DNA from: JBDWFY01 sp039976075
GTDB lineage: Bacteria > Pseudomonadota > Alphaproteobacteria > Rhizobiales > Stappiaceae
Length of the DNA stretch: 64,000 nucleotides
Assembly (NCBI GenBank): GCA_039976075.1
Contig: JBDWFY010000021.1
Coordinates: 105,665-169,664 of the forward strand
Direction: 5' to 3'
In this document: positions 42,966 to 51,946 of the stretch, piece after piece
Position numbering within the stretch: position 1 is the first letter of the stretch
How the letters are laid out: the number at the start of each line of letters is the position of its first letter
Notes under the pieces: generated by a model
What the model was told of the DNA's origin: nothing
Seen by the model: only the letters and a program-made list of their open reading frames with translations
The model's database searches: none
Program-made: the position numbers and the translations under genes

Positions 42966-44426
42966 GTGCGTAGAATATCCCTGTCACTGGATTTGATAGT
43001 GCTTGTCAGAGGCGGGAAAACGCCTCTACACCGACAGCTCTTCAATGGATTGCAGACACTGATTCTCGATGGAAAGCTGCAACCCCACACGCTTCTTCCC
43101 TCGACGCGAGAAGCCGCGCGTGCGCTTGGTGTTGGTCGCAATACGGTGCTTGGTGCCTATGAAGCGCTCATCGCAGATGGCTACCTGCTGTCCAGACGAG
43201 GAACCGGCACCTGGGTAGCGGACATTAAAATGCCCGTAGCGGAAAAGAGGCAACAGAGGGGGAATGTTGCTGTGCCGCTCACATTTTCCAAGCGCGGTGC
43301 CGTGTTGGCCGGGCAACCTCAAGATCGAAGCCAGCCAGGTGCGAGGGCATTTCATCCCGGATATCCGGAAACAAAGCTGTTTCCCATTTCAACATGGTCC
43401 CGAATGATCCGGCGACACGCCCGTCAACCCGTGCAGGATCTGTTTGGATATCACTATACCGGAGGGCTGCCCGCGCTGAAGAAAGCAATTGCGGAGTTTG
43501 TGATTGTTTCGCGCGGTGTTTCCTGCGTGGCGGATCAGGTTGTCATCACATCCGGAACACAAGCCGCTCTCGACCTCGTCGCGCGGCTGCTCCTTGATCC
43601 CGGTGACGTTTTTTGGATTGAAGAGCTGGCTTACAAGGGCGCGATTGGCGCGTTATCGAGCGCTGGTGGTGTACCTGGTGCCATACCGGTCAGCTCCTCA
43701 GGATGGGACTTCGACAGTCTGTCGGGTTCCCCCCCGCCAAAGGTGATATTCCTGACACCGTCTTGCCAGTGGCCTCTGGGCTATGTGATGAAACTTGAAA
43801 ATCGCAAACAGATCCTTGAATTGGCTAGGCAGCATCGGGCCTGGATCCTTGAGGATGATTACGACAGTGAATTTCGTGTGAACAGCGTTCCGGGGCCTGC
43901 ACTCCAGGGTCTCGACGATACCGATCAGGTGATTTATCTCGGTACGTTTTCCAAGACGCTATTTCCTGCGTTGCGGATAGGATTCATGATCGTTCCCTTA
44001 AACCTGGTGGAGGGTGTCGAGAAAGCGATCAATGGTACCGGCCAATATCCACCGCTGCTGATGCAAGCTGCGCTGGCTGATTTCATCAAAGAAGGCTATT
44101 TCGCAACGCACCTGAAGAAAATGCGGAGTCTCTATGCCAGGAGACAATCGTTTTTTCTGACAACGGCTAACAGGCTTCTATCGCGCTGGCTGGACTTCGT
44201 GCCGGCGGAAGCGGGGATGCAGATTGTCGGGTTCCTGAAAGGCGACCTGACGGACGTTGATGTTGCATATAAGGCATCTCACCATGGTATTTCCGTCATG
44301 CCCTTATCTGACCTTTACAGCGTTTCGCGCAAGGTGAACGGTCTCTTGTTCGGTTATGCGGGTGTGAATGAAAGGGAAACAGAAAAAGCGCTTCTAACGA
44401 TGGTGGATATTCTATCCGATACGTGA
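42966..44426 (+). CDS. MocR/PdxR-like GntR regulator with aminotransferase domain
   Basis: A 486-residue regulator. Residues 10-80 form a GntR winged helix (PLHRQLFNGLQTLILDGKLQPHTLLPSTREAARALGVGRNTV). Residues 120-480 form a class I aminotransferase fold with the PLP lysine in TFSKTLFPALRIGF and the aspartate in LEDDYDSEF. MocR proteins use PLP or amino-compound adducts as signals. The start appears to be a GTG. It is divergent from the MFS transporter gene, 173 bases away. Confidence 0.88.
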   Translation: MRRISLSLDLIVLVRGGKTPLHRQLFNGLQTLILDGKLQPHTLLPSTREAARALGVGRNTVLGAYEALIADGYLLSRRGTGTWVADIKMPVAEKRQQRGNVAVPLTFSKRGAVLAGQPQDRSQPGARAFHPGYPETKLFPISTWSRMIRRHARQPVQDLFGYHYTGGLPALKKAIAEFVIVSRGVSCVADQVVITSGTQAALDLVARLLLDPGDVFWIEELAYKGAIGALSSAGGVPGAIPVSSSGWDFDSLSGSPPPKVIFLTPSCQWPLGYVMKLENRKQILELARQHRAWILEDDYDSEFRVNSVPGPALQGLDDTDQVIYLGTFSKTLFPALRIGFMIVPLNLVEGVEKAINGTGQYPPLLMQAALADFIKEGYFATHLKKMRSLYARRQSFFLTTANRLLSRWLDFVPAEAGMQIVGFLKGDLTDVDVAYKASHHGISVMPLSDLYSVSRKVNGLLFGYAGVNERETEKALLTMVDILSDT

Positions 44427-44502
44427 GGTACCATGCTGTGGTTGAACCGGTGTGGATGGTAATTTTACTGTTCCATCGGACCGCACATTCAGAAATTGGA
44501 CC

Positions 44503-45387
44503 TTACTTCAGTACCTCCCATTCTGCATCCTGCATGGCATAGCGTGCATAGCGGAAGTCTCGGATGGTAGTCACGCCGGTAGTGTCCGTGTTCAGGAGGA
44601 TGAAGTAGGTGGGAGGACCGTGGGGATCGTCACGGTCCCTCGCTAGAATTGCGGGGCGGCCTTCAACAAGGCCGGGGGTCATATGCCAATCATCGCGTTT
44701 TGCGTAATTGCTGAAATAGCCTGACACCCGCTCTTTGCCTTCGCGGCGATCGACGGAGACCAGTTCGAGTCGAACTTCGGCGCTGAGCATATCGCGCAGC
44801 GCATCAAAATCATGGGCGTTGAACAGATCCACATATCGGTGCAGAGCTTCAGCCTGTGCCTCCGGAAGAGTGGACGCTTTTGCCTGTTGCGGCTCCGCGC
44901 GTGCAGCACTCAAGGCGAAACGCCCTCGATGGAGCGCCGATTTCACGGCGGAAGTGCTGGCGTCGGTCAGCTCAGCGACTTCCTTCGCCGAATAGCCCAG
45001 CACATCCCGCAGGATCACGATACTCCGTTGAAGCGGTGTCAGCGCCAGATAAGGTGTCAGGGCCTCAGGTACGGTGGATGGTGCTTCCGGTTGTTCAGCC
45101 GGTGGAAGGTGGAGCAGTTCGTCTTTCATTGCGGCCTCCCGTTTACGGGCGCGAAACATGTTCAGCGCAGTGTTATGGGCAATGCGGAACAGCCAGGCGC
45201 GCATATTTTCCACCTCTGCACCTTCCTGAAGCGCGATAGCCGCAGCCAGGAGTGCATCCTGCAAAACGTCCTCGCCATCCAGCACCGAACCCGTCATGCG
45301 CGCAAGATAGCGGTGCAACTCCGCGCGCATAACGGGAAGGGTGTCGGTGAAACGAGCAAGGCTCTCGTTTTGCGCTGGTTTTTCCAT
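44503..45387 (-). CDS. ECF RNA polymerase sigma factor with SnoaL-like C terminus
   Basis: A 294-residue sigma factor, far longer than usual ECF factors (about 170-190). Region 2 lies at residues 20-85 (DGEDVLQDALLAAAIALQEG and LFRIAHNTALNMFRARKR) and region 4 near 108-160 (TPLQRSIVILRDVLGYSAKEVAELT, then AVKSALHRGR). Residues about 180-290 form a SnoaL/NTF2-like domain that may sense a ligand or regulate activity, in the manner of ECF41/SigJ types. The upstream SDR gene ends immediately before its ATG (TGA-ATG), so both are on one transcript. No anti-sigma factor is encoded nearby. Confidence 0.87.
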   Translation of the reverse strand: MEKPAQNESLARFTDTLPVMRAELHRYLARMTGSVLDGEDVLQDALLAAAIALQEGAEVENMRAWLFRIAHNTALNMFRARKREAAMKDELLHLPPAEQPEAPSTVPEALTPYLALTPLQRSIVILRDVLGYSAKEVAELTDASTSAVKSALHRGRFALSAARAEPQQAKASTLPEAQAEALHRYVDLFNAHDFDALRDMLSAEVRLELVSVDRREGKERVSGYFSNYAKRDDWHMTPGLVEGRPAILARDRDDPHGPPTYFILLNTDTTGVTTIRDFRYARYAMQDAEWEVLK

Positions 45388-46140
45388 TCAGCTCAACGGT
45401 TCCATTTCTTTTCCGGTCACCCCCCAGGCGCCGGAGTCCCGGGCAGCCACAGGATCAGCAAGCTCGATGATCCGGCTTGCCAGTAATTCAGGGGTCAGCG
45501 GAACTTCCCACTGTGCCATGAATTTTTCCGCCGGCACACCGCGTGCATCGGCATAGGCTTGTGAGGCAACGGCTGCTGTTGGCGTTCCGGCGATAAACTG
45601 GCGCGGATAGACGGTAAAACAGCGTAACCCCAGTTTTTTCCGGTCAGACTCCCAGGCGGTATAATTGCTCAGATAATGCTGCATGCGTTTGGCTCCGGCA
45701 TACCCGCCTGATAAGGGCGACCCACTCATCGCCGCACCGCTGGAGACGGTGACGATTGTGCTGCCAGCGCTCAGGGGTGTTTCCAATGCCGCTTTGAGGA
45801 ATTCGAATGTGGTTCTGGTGTCCGAATTCCACGTGGCGCTGAAACTCTCCCAGTCCTGATCGAAAAATGATCCCATTTTCGGAGAGATTCCGCCAGCCAG
45901 TACCAACAGATCCGGTCTTATCCCTTCAAGCAAAGTGGCGGCGATGCCGGAAGCACCATCCCCTACATGGGAGGTAATTGCCGCATTTTCTGCTGCAAGC
46001 GTTTCAAGGTCAGACGCAGTGCGCGCGACCGCCGTCACTTTTGTGCCAGCTTCTGCCAGTTGCAGTGCCAGCGCCCGGCCCGTACCTCGACTGGCGCCGA
46101 TGATAAGGGCATTGCTAAATTGAGACGTCATAGTTGCCAT
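45388..46140 (-). CDS. Short-chain dehydrogenase/reductase
   Basis: A 250-residue SDR with the cofactor loop GASRGTGRAL (residues 12-21), TVAR and LVLAGGI segments, and a catalytic Ser-Tyr-Lys triad in VSSGAAMSGSP and GYAGAKR. It lies directly upstream of the ECF sigma factor on the same strand; such SDR-ECF pairing is often seen in ECF41-type loci, where the SDR is the regulated target. ATG 46140 is used. The substrate is unknown. Confidence 0.85.
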   Translation of the reverse strand: MATMTSQFSNALIIGASRGTGRALALQLAEAGTKVTAVARTASDLETLAAENAAITSHVGDGASGIAATLLEGIRPDLLVLAGGISPKMGSFFDQDWESFSATWNSDTRTTFEFLKAALETPLSAGSTIVTVSSGAAMSGSPLSGGYAGAKRMQHYLSNYTAWESDRKKLGLRCFTVYPRQFIAGTPTAAVASQAYADARGVPAEKFMAQWEVPLTPELLASRIIELADPVAARDSGAWGVTGKEMEPLS

Positions 46141-46220
46141 CCTTTCGTGTGCTGTGTGAAAGGAAGACAATCCGGCGCAGTGAAAGGGTTCGGGTGAAAC
46201 AAACTAAATTTTTTGACGAT

Positions 46221-46235
46221 GCCTGGTACCCAGGC
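46221..46235. promoter_or_regulatory. Palindrome between the SDR-ECF unit and lipocalin gene
   Basis: GCCTGG-TAC-CCAGGC is a perfect 6-base inverted repeat. TTGACG at 46213-46218 lies next to it as a possible -35 element for the rightward gene. It may be an operator or part of an ECF-dependent promoter. Confidence 0.35.
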
Positions 46236-46343
46236 TGGTTATGCGAACTCAACTGTCCTACGGTTGCCCATTCTTTTCGGGAATCATCATACAGATTTCG
46301 GAATGCCCGCAGGCGTTCAAGGCATGGTGGCGGAATTAGTACT

Positions 46344-46790
46344 ATGAATCAGACAGTTAATTCTGCGTCAGACAACCCGCTTGTCGGAACCTGGCAAATG
46401 CTGGATTGGTTTAACGTCGATGAAACGGGCCAAAAACATTACCCGCTCGGCGAAGATGCCACCGGCTATATCAGCTATTCTGTTGACGGGTTCGTTTTTG
46501 TTCACCTGATGGCGAAGGACCGGGCGCTTTATGCACTCAACGATCCGTTCGGTGGCACGGCAGAAGAAGATTCAGCAGCGATTAAATCGCAGATTACCTA
46601 CGCCGGTCCGTACACATACAAGGGCGGTGAGGTCGTACACCACGTCACCCACTCATCCTGTCCGAACTGGGTCGGGTCCAAGCAGGTCAGGCAGATCAGG
46701 TTTGAAGGCGACCAGTTGGAACTGAGTGCCGGAGGGGCGCTGTTTCAGGGAAAAGCCGTTACGGCCTATGTGATCTGGAAAAGAGCCTAA
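46344..46790 (+). CDS. Lipocalin-like domain protein
   Basis: A 148-residue protein with an N-terminal LVGTWQMLDWFNVDETG (residues 12-28), then GYISYSVDGFVFVHLM and a C-terminal LELSAGGALF, the pattern of the lipocalin-like family (PF13924-like). It lacks a signal peptide, so it should bind a small hydrophobic ligand in the cytoplasm. It is divergent from the SDR-ECF unit and convergent with the GMC gene (six-base gap). The ribosome binding site is weak. Confidence 0.8.
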   Translation: MNQTVNSASDNPLVGTWQMLDWFNVDETGQKHYPLGEDATGYISYSVDGFVFVHLMAKDRALYALNDPFGGTAEEDSAAIKSQITYAGPYTYKGGEVVHHVTHSSCPNWVGSKQVRQIRFEGDQLELSAGGALFQGKAVTAYVIWKRA

Positions 46791-46796
46791 GTCTGT

Positions 46797-48431
46797 TCAG
46801 GCGTTTGTCTGGGAAATATTGCCCATGATCAGGTCGGCACAGCGGTCGCCGAGCATCATCGCCGGCGCGTTTGTATTTCCTGCATTGATGTTGGGAACAG
46901 CCGACATGTCGCAAACGCGCAGACCATCCACACCGCGCACCCGCATGCGTGCATCGCAAACCGCCATTGGGTCGCCATCGGCGCCCATGCGGGCGGTACT
47001 TGCCGGGTGATAGTTGGTTTTGACAAATCGTTTGCAATGCGCCGCCAGTGCCTCGTCGGACAAATCATCAGGTGAGGGCACAACCAGCTTTTCAAGACGT
47101 TCGGCAAGGGGAGATGTCTGAAAGGCCTGAGCGAAGAAACGTTGCCCGGCGATCATGTCACGCATATCGTCTGGATGGTGCAGCAGATTGGGTGAGACCC
47201 GCGGCATGTCGAAGGGATCGGCGGATTGCAGCCGGACTTCACCGCGCGAGCGTGGCTTGACGACGACGGTCGTGACGGTCAGGCCATAGCCGTCCTGCAC
47301 AAGGTCAACCGCGTCCCGGTCCAGATAGACGATCGGTACGCAGAAGGCCTGGATCGTTGGCGGCGCGTCTTTATTGTCCGGGTTGATGAACGCACCGGCT
47401 TCGACACCGGCAGAAGTCACCGGTCCGCTGCCAAACAGCTTGAACTGGAGACCGTTTTTCAGCATGCGCCATCCGTCACCCTGTTTATAGTAACCGTACG
47501 GGCCGTTTGCCAACGCCGTCATTGGCACCTCGGGATGATCAATCAGGTTCTGTCCAACGCCCGGCAAGTCCACAAGAACATTTATCCTGTGCTGCTTCAG
47601 GTGATCGGCAGGCCCGATGCCGGAGAGCATCAACAACTTTGGTGTGACCAGTGCACCGGATGTCACGATCACTTCGCCCTTCGCATGTACAGTTTGTATC
47701 GTGCCGGACTTGTCGCGATATTCAACACCGACGGCCCGTTCATTTTCAATCACAATGCGCATCACTTCCGAGTTGAGGCGCACAGTCAGGTTGGGATTGT
47801 TTTCCTGCGGTTGTACATAGGCATAGGCAGCGGAGCTGCGCTTTCCATGACGGTTCATGAATTGGTAAAACCCGACGCCACGTTGTGCCTGGCCATTGAA
47901 ATCGGTGTTGAACGGTTCGCCAAGAGCCTGCACCGCCTGCACGAACCATCGTGACATCTGATCGATATGACCGGGATCGGAAACCAGCATCGGACCGTCA
48001 GTGCCATGAAGCTCGTTATTGAGGCGATTGTTCGCTTCCATGCGCCTGAAGTGAGGCAACACATCCTGCCAGCCCCAGCCGATATTTTCGTTGTTGCCGC
48101 GTAAAATTTCCTGCCATTCATCATAGTCGTCCGGTCGGCCGCGCATATAGACCTGCGCATTGACGGAAGAACCGCCGCCCAGAACGTGTCCCTGCGGGAT
48201 ATCGTGAACCCGACCATCCAGATGCGCCTGTGGCGTCGTCTGATGATAACGCATGAATTTGGAGCCATTGATCATCTTGAAGATGCCCGGTGGCATGTCC
48301 AGTAGTGGATGCCTGTTTGAATGGCCGGCTTCCAGCAGCAGCACTCTCGCCCCGCCATCGGATGCCAATCGCGCAGCGACCACACACCCGGCGGAGCCGC
48401 CGCCAATGACGATATGATCAAATTCAGTCAT
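46797..48431 (-). CDS. GMC-family FAD oxidoreductase (choline dehydrogenase-like)
   Basis: A 544-residue flavoenzyme. The FAD dinucleotide loop is VIGGGSAGCVVAARL (residues 8-22). GMC signature 1, GHVLGGGSSVNAQVYMRG, lies near residue 83, and signature 2, GALVTPKLLMLSGIGP, near 260. The C-terminal catalytic pair includes H in YHPASTARMG and N in NINAGNTNAPAMM. GMC enzymes oxidise alcohols, choline or sugars. It overlaps the gntR stop by eight bases and is divergent from the sugar operon, so it may oxidise the free sugar or alcohol at the pathway's entry (inference). Confidence 0.9.
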   Translation of the reverse strand: MTEFDHIVIGGGSAGCVVAARLASDGGARVLLLEAGHSNRHPLLDMPPGIFKMINGSKFMRYHQTTPQAHLDGRVHDIPQGHVLGGGSSVNAQVYMRGRPDDYDEWQEILRGNNENIGWGWQDVLPHFRRMEANNRLNNELHGTDGPMLVSDPGHIDQMSRWFVQAVQALGEPFNTDFNGQAQRGVGFYQFMNRHGKRSSAAYAYVQPQENNPNLTVRLNSEVMRIVIENERAVGVEYRDKSGTIQTVHAKGEVIVTSGALVTPKLLMLSGIGPADHLKQHRINVLVDLPGVGQNLIDHPEVPMTALANGPYGYYKQGDGWRMLKNGLQFKLFGSGPVTSAGVEAGAFINPDNKDAPPTIQAFCVPIVYLDRDAVDLVQDGYGLTVTTVVVKPRSRGEVRLQSADPFDMPRVSPNLLHHPDDMRDMIAGQRFFAQAFQTSPLAERLEKLVVPSPDDLSDEALAAHCKRFVKTNYHPASTARMGADGDPMAVCDARMRVRGVDGLRVCDMSAVPNINAGNTNAPAMMLGDRCADLIMGNISQTNA

Positions 48432-49140
48432 TGTCGGCTTCCAGGTCGAATGTAACGCGGACATATTCCCAGGCGGCCCGCAGGTGAGCGGACAATGCTT
48501 CTTCCGCTTCTTCCGGGTCTCGATCGATGATGGCGTCCAGGATTCTTTTGTGCGCACGGTAGTTGACCAGGTTGCGTTCCGGGGATCGCAACATCTGATC
48601 CCACTGCGGAGCAAGCCAGGAGGTATACCCCTGGTGAACGGCGGGAAAGATCGGGTTTCTGGGTATCATGTACAGGACGCCGTGAAACGCGACGTCGGTG
48701 CGATAGAATTCCTCGGAGTTATCTATGGCTTCCTTGTTTGCCTGCAACGCTTCCTTCAGCGCCATGATATCTGCCTTGGTGGCGGATGTGGCAGCCTGGC
48801 GCACGAGCGCACGTTCCATAAACACGCGGCTCATGTAAAGATTTTTCACGCCATCGGCTTCGTTCACCAGATGACGGACGATCGATCCGGCAGCATTTAA
48901 CACTGTAAGATAATCGGGTTTGCGGACGATTGGGCGGAAGCGAGGACGGCTTTCCAATAGCCCCCGGTTCGACAAAGAGGATATAGCCTCGCGAATGACC
49001 GTGCGGCTGGCGCTGAACCGTTCCATCAGTTCGCGTTCAGCAGGCAAGGGGCTGCTGTTCTGAAGCTGGCCGGACATGATCTGCGTTTCCAGCTCAGAAA
49101 CCACGGCATCGGCTGCACGTGAATTACTGTCAGTTGACAT
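48424..49140 (-). CDS. GntR-family regulator, FCD subfamily
   Basis: A 238-residue regulator. The winged helix covers residues 10-75 (SSPLPAERELMERFSASRTVIREAISSL), and the FCD domain covers 95-225 with metal/ligand residues in YRTDVAFHGVLY and EALSAHLRAAWEY. It lies between the GMC gene and the divergent sugar operon, so it probably controls both. A TTTGGT-CGT-ACCAAA palindrome at 49349-49363 is its likely operator. ATG 49140 is used. Confidence 0.9.
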   Translation of the reverse strand: MSTDSNSRAADAVVSELETQIMSGQLQNSSPLPAERELMERFSASRTVIREAISSLSNRGLLESRPRFRPIVRKPDYLTVLNAAGSIVRHLVNEADGVKNLYMSRVFMERALVRQAATSATKADIMALKEALQANKEAIDNSEEFYRTDVAFHGVLYMIPRNPIFPAVHQGYTSWLAPQWDQMLRSPERNLVNYRAHKRILDAIIDRDPEEAEEALSAHLRAAWEYVRVTFDLEADND

Positions 49141-49348
49141 TCCTGCATCCTTCTTTGGGACCACCAAATATCACTAACGGATATCATATGGTCTGTCAAA
49201 AAAAGATGAACAAAACCGACGTTGTAAAGTTTTTAAGGGCGAGGTAATCGGAAAAAATGACGTAAAATCAATATATTATTGAGTTGACTATGAAATTGGT
49301 ATTAAAAAATTCGAGAAAACTGATGTTGACAGGTAATTAAAAATAATA

Positions 49349-49363
49349 TTTGGTCGTACCAAA
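49349..49363. promoter_or_regulatory. FCD-type operator upstream of the sugar operon
   Basis: TTTGGT-CGT-ACCAAA is a perfect palindrome of the TGGTNNNACCA type, 22 bases before the aldehyde dehydrogenase start codon. A looser TTTGG-N5-CCAAA copy occurs at 49154-49168 beside the gntR start. Together they suggest GntR control of both directions. Confidence 0.6.
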
Positions 49364-49385
49364 GTAAGCGACGAAAGAGTGTCTC

Positions 49386-50867
49386 TTGTTAGATCTTGAT
49401 TTCTCAATTTCAAAGCCGATTACAGCGGGTCTGTTTATCGATGGGGCGTGGTGCAAGCCAGGGAATGGTGAGCGAATTGATGTCGAAAACCCTGCCGATG
49501 AAAGTGTCATTGCCACGGTTGTTGATGGAGAGGCGGAAGTGGCTGAGCGGGCCGTTGCCGCCGCACACCGAGCCCAGGCAGGATGGGCATCCCGACCGGC
49601 GGTCGAGAGAGGAAACCTGGTTCGCGCGCTCGCAAAGTCAGTAGCCGCTCATCGTCAGAAGCTTGCCCGTCTGGTCACGCTGGAACAAGGCAAGCCGATA
49701 GCGCAGGCGCTTGGAGAGATTGACGCTACAGCCGCCTTCCTTACGTACGCAGCGGAAAATGCGCGCCGAATGGAGGGCGATATCGTTGGCTCAGACAATC
49801 CTGATGAGGAAATTCACATTCGACGCCATCCATACGGCGTTGTGGTTGGTCTGACCGCGTGGAACTATCCCGCAGCGCTTGCAGCGCGCAAACTCGGTCC
49901 GGCGCTGGTAGCCGGAAACACGTTTGTCCTTCTTGCTCACGAAAATACACCGCTATCAGGTCTGGCGTTGGCCCAACTGGCCCATGATGCCGGGTTTCCG
50001 GCGGGCGTTTTCAATGTTGTCACCGGTCGTGGCCCTGTTGTGGGGCAGGCGATGGTCGAGCACCCCCACACCGCGCTGGTCACGATGACCGGTAGTACAC
50101 GGGCCGGACAGGCAATTTACAGAACCGGTGCTGACGGTATGAAGGTCATTCGTCTTGAGCTGGGTGGCAAGGCTCCGTTCATTGTGATGGACGATGCGGA
50201 TGTCGACACGGCCGTGACCGCGGCCGTCACTTCACGTTTCACCAACTGCGGCCAGATCTGCACCTGCAATGAACGGATGTATCTACACTGGGCCATTGCC
50301 GATGAATTTCTGGAAAAATTTGTCGCGGCGTCCAAGCGCCTGACGATCGGTAATCCGCTCACGGACGTGGATATGGGACCGAAGGTCAGCCGTTTTGAAA
50401 GAGACAAGGTTGCCGCCACCGTTTCAGCAAGCGTGGCGGCAGGCGCTCAAATTCTGCTTGAAGGCGGCCCGATGGGTGAGGGGATGTATGCCAAAGGGCA
50501 CTGGTACGCCCCGACTGTTCTTTCTGTCGAGAGCAACGACAACCCGGCCATGCGTGAGGAAGTGTTCGGGCCGGTTGCGGTGGCCATGAAGGTGGATGGT
50601 TTTGAGGAAGCGGTGGAGCGGGCGAACGACACTCAATATGGCTTGTCAGCCTACCTGTTCACCAGAGATTCCAAGCGATTGAGCCAGGCGCCGTATCTGT
50701 TGAAATTTGGCGAATTGTACCTCAATCGAACCAACGGCGAGGCGCTACAGGGTTTTCATACGGGCTGGGCAATGTCCGGCCTCGGTGGAGAAGACGGAAA
50801 GTATGGATTCGACGGCTATCTGCGTAAGCAGACCAGCTATCTGAACTGGGGCTCGCCCCAACAGTGA
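49386..50867 (+). CDS. AldA-like aldehyde dehydrogenase
   Basis: A 493-residue NAD-dependent aldehyde dehydrogenase. The catalytic cysteine lies in NCGQICTCNER (near residue 285) and the general-base glutamate in LELGGKAPFIVMDD. Many stretches match E. coli AldA-type lactaldehyde/glycolaldehyde dehydrogenases, notably KFGELYLNRTNGEALQGFHTGW near the C terminus. In this operon it could oxidise lactaldehyde, glycolaldehyde or a semialdehyde formed when a sugar acid is cleaved. The start is TTG at 49386, with a GAAAGAG-like site upstream; no ATG occurs early in the frame. Confidence 0.88.
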   Translation: MLDLDFSISKPITAGLFIDGAWCKPGNGERIDVENPADESVIATVVDGEAEVAERAVAAAHRAQAGWASRPAVERGNLVRALAKSVAAHRQKLARLVTLEQGKPIAQALGEIDATAAFLTYAAENARRMEGDIVGSDNPDEEIHIRRHPYGVVVGLTAWNYPAALAARKLGPALVAGNTFVLLAHENTPLSGLALAQLAHDAGFPAGVFNVVTGRGPVVGQAMVEHPHTALVTMTGSTRAGQAIYRTGADGMKVIRLELGGKAPFIVMDDADVDTAVTAAVTSRFTNCGQICTCNERMYLHWAIADEFLEKFVAASKRLTIGNPLTDVDMGPKVSRFERDKVAATVSASVAAGAQILLEGGPMGEGMYAKGHWYAPTVLSVESNDNPAMREEVFGPVAVAMKVDGFEEAVERANDTQYGLSAYLFTRDSKRLSQAPYLLKFGELYLNRTNGEALQGFHTGWAMSGLGGEDGKYGFDGYLRKQTSYLNWGSPQQ

Positions 50868-50890
50868 ATGGCCCGGATCGGTCGGGCCAT
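50868..50890 (+). promoter_or_regulatory. Intercistronic hairpin
   Basis: ATGGCCCG (50868-50875) pairs perfectly with CGGGCCAT (50883-50890) around a seven-base loop, directly after the aldehyde dehydrogenase stop. It has no T-run, so it is more likely a transcript-processing or stability element than a terminator. Confidence 0.5.
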
Positions 50891-50907
50891 AAATCGGGAG
50901 GACGATC

Positions 50908-51882
50908 ATGAATCGTAGAACGCTTATTGGTAGCACCGTGATGGCGCTGGCATTTTCAACCACGGCAGTATTTGCGCAGTCATTGCCGCCGCTTGAGCAA
51001 AAAGACCGTTACAAGGTCGGTTTCGCTCAGATGGAATCGAACAACCCCTGGAGGATCGCCGAAACAAAATCGTTTAACGATACAGCCGAATCCTGCGGAT
51101 GGGATCTCATTTCAACTGATGCTGCCGGTTCAGCAGCCAAACAGGTTGCGGATGTGGACAGCATGATTGCCCAGGGCATCGATGTTCTTTTCTTACCCCC
51201 GCGTGAAGAAAAACCGCTCATCCCCGCAGTCAAGAAAGCCAAAGCTGCCGGCATCCCCACCTTTCTGGTTGACCGCTCGGTGGATCCCAATGCTGCAAAA
51301 GCTGGCGAAGACTTCGTCGCGTTTCTCGGCTCGGACTTCATTGACCAGGGGCGACGCGTTGCCGAGTGGACCATCGAGAACTTCGAAGGTGACAAGGCAG
51401 TAGTCGTAGAGCTGGAAGGCACGACAGGTTCTTCACCGGCCAATGACCGGAAAAAAGGCTTTGACGATGCAATTGCCAAGGATTCACGCTTCAATATTGT
51501 CGCTTCTCAGAGCGGTGACTTTGCGCGTGATCTGGGCCGTCAGGTGATGGAAACACTGCTGCAGGCTCATCCTGATGTAAATGTCGTCTATGCGCACAAT
51601 GATGAGATGGCCATTGGTGCCATTCAGGCGCTTGAACTTGCCGGGCGGAAGCCGGGCGAGGATGTGCTGATCGTATCCATTGATGGAACGCGCGATGCAC
51701 TTCAGTCGATCATTGATGGTAAGATGGGCGTCACAGTCGAAAGCTCGCCGTTCTTTGGTCCGCTGGCCTGTGAAGTAATGAAGCGGTATGCGGCAGGAGA
51801 AACAATCGAGCCGTGGGTGCAGGTGAAAGACCGTATCTTCACCAAGGCAAACGCTGCCGATCACATCGCGGAAGCATACTGA
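50908..51882 (+). CDS. CUT2 sugar-binding protein (RbsB/YtfQ-like)
   Basis: A 324-residue periplasmic binding protein of the ribose/galactofuranose class. The signal peptide (MNRRTLIGSTVMALAFSTTAVFA) precedes mature QSLPPL. Family blocks include VGFAQMESNNPWRIAET, LFLPPREEKPLIPAVKKA and VYAHNDEMAIGAIQAL. GGGAGGA is an excellent ribosome binding site. A terminator follows the gene, which would allow binding-protein excess over the transporter core. YtfQ-type proteins bind galactofuranose or related sugars; the ligand here is unproven. Confidence 0.92.
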   Translation: MNRRTLIGSTVMALAFSTTAVFAQSLPPLEQKDRYKVGFAQMESNNPWRIAETKSFNDTAESCGWDLISTDAAGSAAKQVADVDSMIAQGIDVLFLPPREEKPLIPAVKKAKAAGIPTFLVDRSVDPNAAKAGEDFVAFLGSDFIDQGRRVAEWTIENFEGDKAVVVELEGTTGSSPANDRKKGFDDAIAKDSRFNIVASQSGDFARDLGRQVMETLLQAHPDVNVVYAHNDEMAIGAIQALELAGRKPGEDVLIVSIDGTRDALQSIIDGKMGVTVESSPFFGPLACEVMKRYAAGETIEPWVQVKDRIFTKANAADHIAEAY

Positions 51883-51891
51883 TCCTCCCTG

Positions 51892-51930
51892 TGTGGCGGG
51901 GGCTGTTCGGGCTCCCGTCACATTTTTTTT
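51892..51930 (+). terminator. Intrinsic terminator/attenuator after the binding-protein gene
   Basis: TGTGGCGGGGG (51892-51902) pairs with CTCCCGTCACA (51912-51922) as an 11-pair stem with two G-U pairs, followed by eight T residues (51923-51930). It is inside the operon, between the binding-protein and ATPase genes, so read-through must be partial. Confidence 0.82.
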
Positions 51931-51946
51931 AAAATCAAGGGACATC

